Shown here in pieces: positions 60,831-64,000 of a stretch of 64,000 bases of DNA. Source of the DNA: Bisporella sp. PMI_857 (Eukaryota > Ascomycota > Leotiomycetes > Helotiales > Helotiaceae). The stretch spans positions 62,001-126,000 of the forward strand of contig JAJSPD010000004.1 in assembly GCA_021307315.1 (NCBI GenBank), written 5' to 3'. The number at the start of each line of letters is the position of its first letter. Position 1 is the first letter of the stretch. The notes under the pieces are model-generated. The model was not told where the DNA came from. It saw only the letters and a program-made list of their open reading frames with translations, and searched no databases. Position numbers and translations under genes: made by a program.

Positions 60831-61527
60831 ATGCATGTAGTAGATGGAAATAAAACTCTGTCTCCGAGTAAAAACATGACAGCTGTCTCTGAAACTCAAT
60901 TGAAGTTTGGGTCGCACGCAGTTGACGACGTCTCAAGCTATTGCAACAGTAATATCAACCAGACAGTGACTACAAAAGGGAATTGTATTAAAATTATCGC
61001 CGGGTATGTTATTTAGAACTAACTAAGATTTTATGTAATGGCAATTTTACTGCGGGGAGATGCAGGAGGGATGAAAAGTTTTGTCGAGAATAGTCATATG
61101 ATTTGCAAGTGGTAGACAATGCTCAAAATAGTCAGAACATAGATAATTGAATTAGCTAACTTGTTATAGTGAAATCAATAACAGCTTCGATAGTGAATAT
61201 ATTTCTTAATTAGTATTTTCTTTAACAGGAAGATCGGTCTGTTCCACTAGTTAGTGAAATACACATGTCGGCTAACTTAAAATGGCAAAGATTGATTGTT
61301 TGAACTTCAACTTTCTCCACTTCTTTATTCACTGCCTCAACTAGCCCAACCACACATTCTGCTGTAATAATCCTATAATCAAAACATGAGCTAATCGCCG
61401 TATTCTCAGCCCAAGAACCCTATTGAAGGCGGTGTCTACATTATTAATTTAAGAAAGCTGAGCGCTGACAGTCACATCTTGAGCTTTGATAAACTTTCTA
61501 TCGGCTCTCAATGTTTGGCGGTACAAG
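60831..61527. other. Intergenic
   Basis: No gene recognised; promoter side of the APH-family gene. Confidence 0.4.
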
Positions 61528-62823
61528 ATGACCGAAATTGGAATTTCAAAGTCAGCCGCAGATTTTAGTGGTCTAAAGTGGGTTAGAGATCTCTGGGGCG
61601 CTGAACCTCGATGGACGGTTCGTTTAAACATGGAATCCATCCAAGAAGTTGCCAAGTCCACCATGCCAGTTCCTCTACGCAGTACAATCAAATTTCTCGG
61701 TCGGGGTGCATTCAATAAGCTTTATATTGTCAAGAACTACAGAAAGACAGTGGTGGTACGAGTTACTTTGCCAGTTGACCCTAAGTGGAAGACGTTGAGC
61801 GAGGTAGCGACGTTGGAGTGGGTTCATAAGATGACATTTCTTCCAGTCCCAAAGGTTCTAGTATACGACACTGATCGCAGGAATCCCATAGGGTTTGAAT
61901 ATATTATCATGGAGAAGATTCGTGGAAAGCCATTAGCAAAGGTATGGCGCGATATAGATTTTGATGCTAAGAAAAAACTTGTCTACGACCTGGCAGTGTT
62001 CTGTGCCCAGACCTTTCAGCGAAAAACGAACGGGATCGAAAATCTCTTTCCTCGCCGAGAAGGCAATATGGAGCATCTTATGATTGGCCGAATCGTTTCA
62101 GCAGCTTTCCTTTGGGAGGATCATATTCATCAAGATGTAGATCGCGGACCATTTCGTTCTAGCAAAGAGTGGCTGTCTGCACGACTGACTCTAGCCGAAA
62201 TTAACTGTCAGAGGTCCTTAACCCGTCTTAAGAAGCTCGAAAATTCCGATGAAGATAGAAAGAGTATTGCAGAAGATGAAAGTGATGAAGAGGACGATGA
62301 AAGCGATGAAGATGATTATGAGAGTAAAGAAGAAGTCAATGAAAGTGAGGAAGAGGGATACAAGCACAACGGCCCTTTCGATCTCCGAGACGAAGAGGAA
62401 TATGAGGATTACGTCACTCTCGATCTCCAAGACGAAGGCCGACAAGAAGATCAAGGAGATCAAAAATCAATTCCAGATTTGATTGAGAATTCTAAGGTTA
62501 CAGGATTAAATAACAACTCCCCCAGTATCCAGGACCAGCTAGAGGATCAAGAAGGCAGCCCAAGTTTGGATAGGAGCACTGCAGAGGGAGACCTAGAAGA
62601 AATAGAGAAAACCATGATCATTATTTCAAAACTACGAAACCGCATCAAAGATTTCTTTCCCGTCAAAGACCAAAGGGCCGAGGCAACCATGATATTTCAC
62701 GATGATCTCTCTCACCACAACATACTCGTGGACAAGAAAGGTGTTCTGATGGGTGTGGTGGATTGGGAGTGTGTCTCAGTTCTGCCATTATGGATTGCCT
62801 GCCAGTTTCCTCCTGTCCTCTAA
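61528..62823 (+). CDS. APH-family phosphotransferase-like protein with acidic insert, ended by an internal stop
   Basis: Intronless, 431 aa from ATG 61528. N-lobe: FLGRGAFNKLYIVK, VVVRVTLPVDP (Lys replaced by Arg-Val in the usual position) and YIIMEKIRGKPLAKVW, all aminoglycoside-phosphotransferase (APH) hallmarks of fungal members. The catalytic loop HDDLSHHNILVD and metal site GVVDWECV are intact. Between lobes is an unusual Glu/Asp/Ser insert of about 100 residues (e.g. ESDEEDDESDEDDYES). A TAA at 62821-62823 follows PPVL, where relatives continue with Glu-Gly. The same frame then runs on to 63147 with a matching C-terminal region. It may be truncated or a young pseudogene; substrate unknown. 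Confidence 0.75.
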   Translation: MTEIGISKSAADFSGLKWVRDLWGAEPRWTVRLNMESIQEVAKSTMPVPLRSTIKFLGRGAFNKLYIVKNYRKTVVVRVTLPVDPKWKTLSEVATLEWVHKMTFLPVPKVLVYDTDRRNPIGFEYIIMEKIRGKPLAKVWRDIDFDAKKKLVYDLAVFCAQTFQRKTNGIENLFPRREGNMEHLMIGRIVSAAFLWEDHIHQDVDRGPFRSSKEWLSARLTLAEINCQRSLTRLKKLENSDEDRKSIAEDESDEEDDESDEDDYESKEEVNESEEEGYKHNGPFDLRDEEEYEDYVTLDLQDEGRQEDQGDQKSIPDLIENSKVTGLNNNSPSIQDQLEDQEGSPSLDRSTAEGDLEEIEKTMIIISKLRNRIKDFFPVKDQRAEATMIFHDDLSHHNILVDKKGVLMGVVDWECVSVLPLWIACQFPPVL

Positions 62824-63147
62824 GGCAAGCATCATGACTTGCGGCCCATGAAAGGGGCTTATCAACGCGACAAAAATGGAGAAGTTGCCGAACTTTACTG
62901 GGAACATTTAGAGGATTATGAGCTCACTCAGCTGCGACGCATCTTTCTAGAAAACATGAGACTTCTGGAGCCTAGGCGGGTTGAGATATTCGAGTCGAGT
63001 CAAGATCAGGGAGATTTTGATCTTGCAGTCACAAGCTGTGGAGACCCTTTCTTGATACGTAGGATATGTAACTGGCTTGAAGACATGGACTCGGGAGTGG
63101 AGAACCTTCAGGGCTTGGAAGAACGCATAGATAATGCATCCTTATAA
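62824..63147 (+). pseudogene. In-frame C-terminal continuation of the APH-family gene
   Basis: The 107 codons after the TAA stay in the same frame without further stops (GKHHDLRPMKGAY, ELYWEHLEDYELTQLRRIFL, ending DNASL). This is the helical C-terminal part expected in APH-like fungal proteins. It supports the TAA as a recent nonsense change of one base in a GAA codon, or programmed readthrough. Confidence 0.6.
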
Positions 63148-63831
63148 AAAATCACGATGTGATATCTATGCAAATTCTGAATCTGGCGAGAACGTAGTTC
63201 GATAGAGGCCCTAGCTAACGAAACTAACACTTCCGTCCCCTTTTTTCTCCTCCCCTTTTTTGCAAAGAGAATATAACCAAAGTTTGATCATCCAGAGCTG
63301 GGTCCACATAAAAGACATTTTGACAGAACGGTAGATTTTCAAAATTGTATTATTTGTACCAAGCCGTGTCAGATTTCTCGCACGGCTCCCTCGAGAATGG
63401 GACAGGAAGCCAAAAATAATGCTAGGCAAAGAGTGGCCCCAACGTTGTCGAAGGTGGATGGGAGGCTGAGATTGTGGTTCATGACGCTAGGATGGCTTTG
63501 GTGGGCAACATGTGTTTAACAGTGAAAAACATAAGTTGTGAAAATTACAGTAATATTTAAAGCGACAGGCGGTGAACAGTAGAGAGGGCAGTATTTATGT
63601 GAAAACTGATTTGAAGAACTTATTTCTGTTTACAAGAAACTAAACTTGACAACAGTTTATACACAAATAACTAGAAAAGCAATTGTTTAAATTGCTATAG
63701 GTAAACTGGTTCATAAAACGGACTTTGATAAAGAGTTCTTCAGGCACAGTGGAATTGAGGCACGTTAACCCGTGAAATTTTATATGAGTTATTATATAAT
63801 AAATGATAAACAGGACCCTCACAAATTCTCA
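63148..63831. other. Intergenic
   Basis: No gene recognised. A T-rich/C-rich tract lies near 63235-63262. Confidence 0.4.
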
Positions 63832-63917
63832 TCTTTGATGGTCTAACGGTCATGATTTCCGCTTGTCATTCGTATGGCAATGCGCGGGAGATCGGGGTTC
63901 GACTCCCCGTCAGAGAG
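63832..63917 (+). tRNA. tRNA-Asp (GUC) with 14-nt canonical-position intron
   Basis: Acceptor stem TCTTTGA/TCAGAGA, D-loop region TGGTCTAACGGT, and anticodon stem TCCGC/GCGGG with loop TTGTCA...C (anticodon 63865-63867). A 14-nt intron at 63869-63882 falls at position 37/38, and the T arm is CGGGG/CCCCG around TTCGACT. After G73 the genome reads CCA (63918-63920), which eukaryotic nuclear genes normally do not encode; it may be chance. The first T run is about 50 nt downstream. Confidence 0.75.
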
Positions 63918-64000
63918 CCATCTCTTGAGTTCACGACCCTGAGTAATGCTCAGATGTACTCATCGCTTTTTGCAGAATTTTCTTTTGACTTAGAGTTTGT

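Overview
The window is nuclear DNA from a filamentous ascomycete. Genes carry short GT-AG introns (about 46-197 bp), and the gene content is typical of Pezizomycotina: a non-reducing polyketide synthase, a GH71 alpha-glucanase, an HsbA-like wall protein, a DUF1996 protein, and decayed HET and NACHT-WD40 incompatibility genes. A Leotiomycetes-like placement is a guess; nothing in the sequence proves the class. Exon models were built by hand from reading frame, splice sites and family similarity.

Layout. 0.1-3.5 kb: a degenerate kinase-like gene (-) and a J-domain/zinc-ribbon protein (+). 4.2-16 kb: a small secondary-metabolite cluster made of an NR-PKS (-), a divergent FAD monooxygenase (+) and an MFS efflux pump (+), followed by a HET-domain pseudogene (-). 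18.9-25.5 kb: a ~2158-residue protein (-) that looks like large bacterial multidomain proteins, with a papain-like Cys-His-Asn/Asp triad and a C-terminal His/Asp-rich, zinc-hydrolase-like motif. 27.4-32.4 kb: a Cys-rich single-pass membrane protein and a multi-exon GH71 glucanase with Cys-rich C-terminal modules. 33.0-36.9 kb: an eight-exon P1B copper ATPase (-). 37.4-37.8 kb: two solo LTRs head to head.

38-45 kb is sparse: a Cys-rich membrane protein, a diverged pair of a small unknown gene family (one copy broken), and a 143-aa ORF that joins a secretion signal to the C-terminal part of a bacterial-type ribosomal protein uS3. 45.3-47.3 kb: a jacalin lectin plus aerolysin-like protein with a long acidic tail. 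48.0-48.4 kb: a pogo/Fot1-type MITE. 49.25 kb: a tRNA-Pro(UGG) gene with a 52-nt insertion in the variable loop that carries spliceosome-like signals. 50.5-56 kb: DUF1996, HsbA-like and secreted endonuclease/exonuclease/phosphatase-fold genes. 57-60.1 kb: a decayed NACHT-WD40 gene cut off by a TA-flanked MITE and frameshifted by a 22-bp triplication. 61.5-63.1 kb: an APH-family kinase with an internal stop. 63.8 kb: tRNA-Asp(GUC).

The PKS, monooxygenase and MFS genes are the only clear functional cluster. Elsewhere the window mixes secreted or wall proteins, self-recognition pseudogenes, transposon debris and two candidate bacterial acquisitions (the giant protein and the secreted uS3-like ORF).
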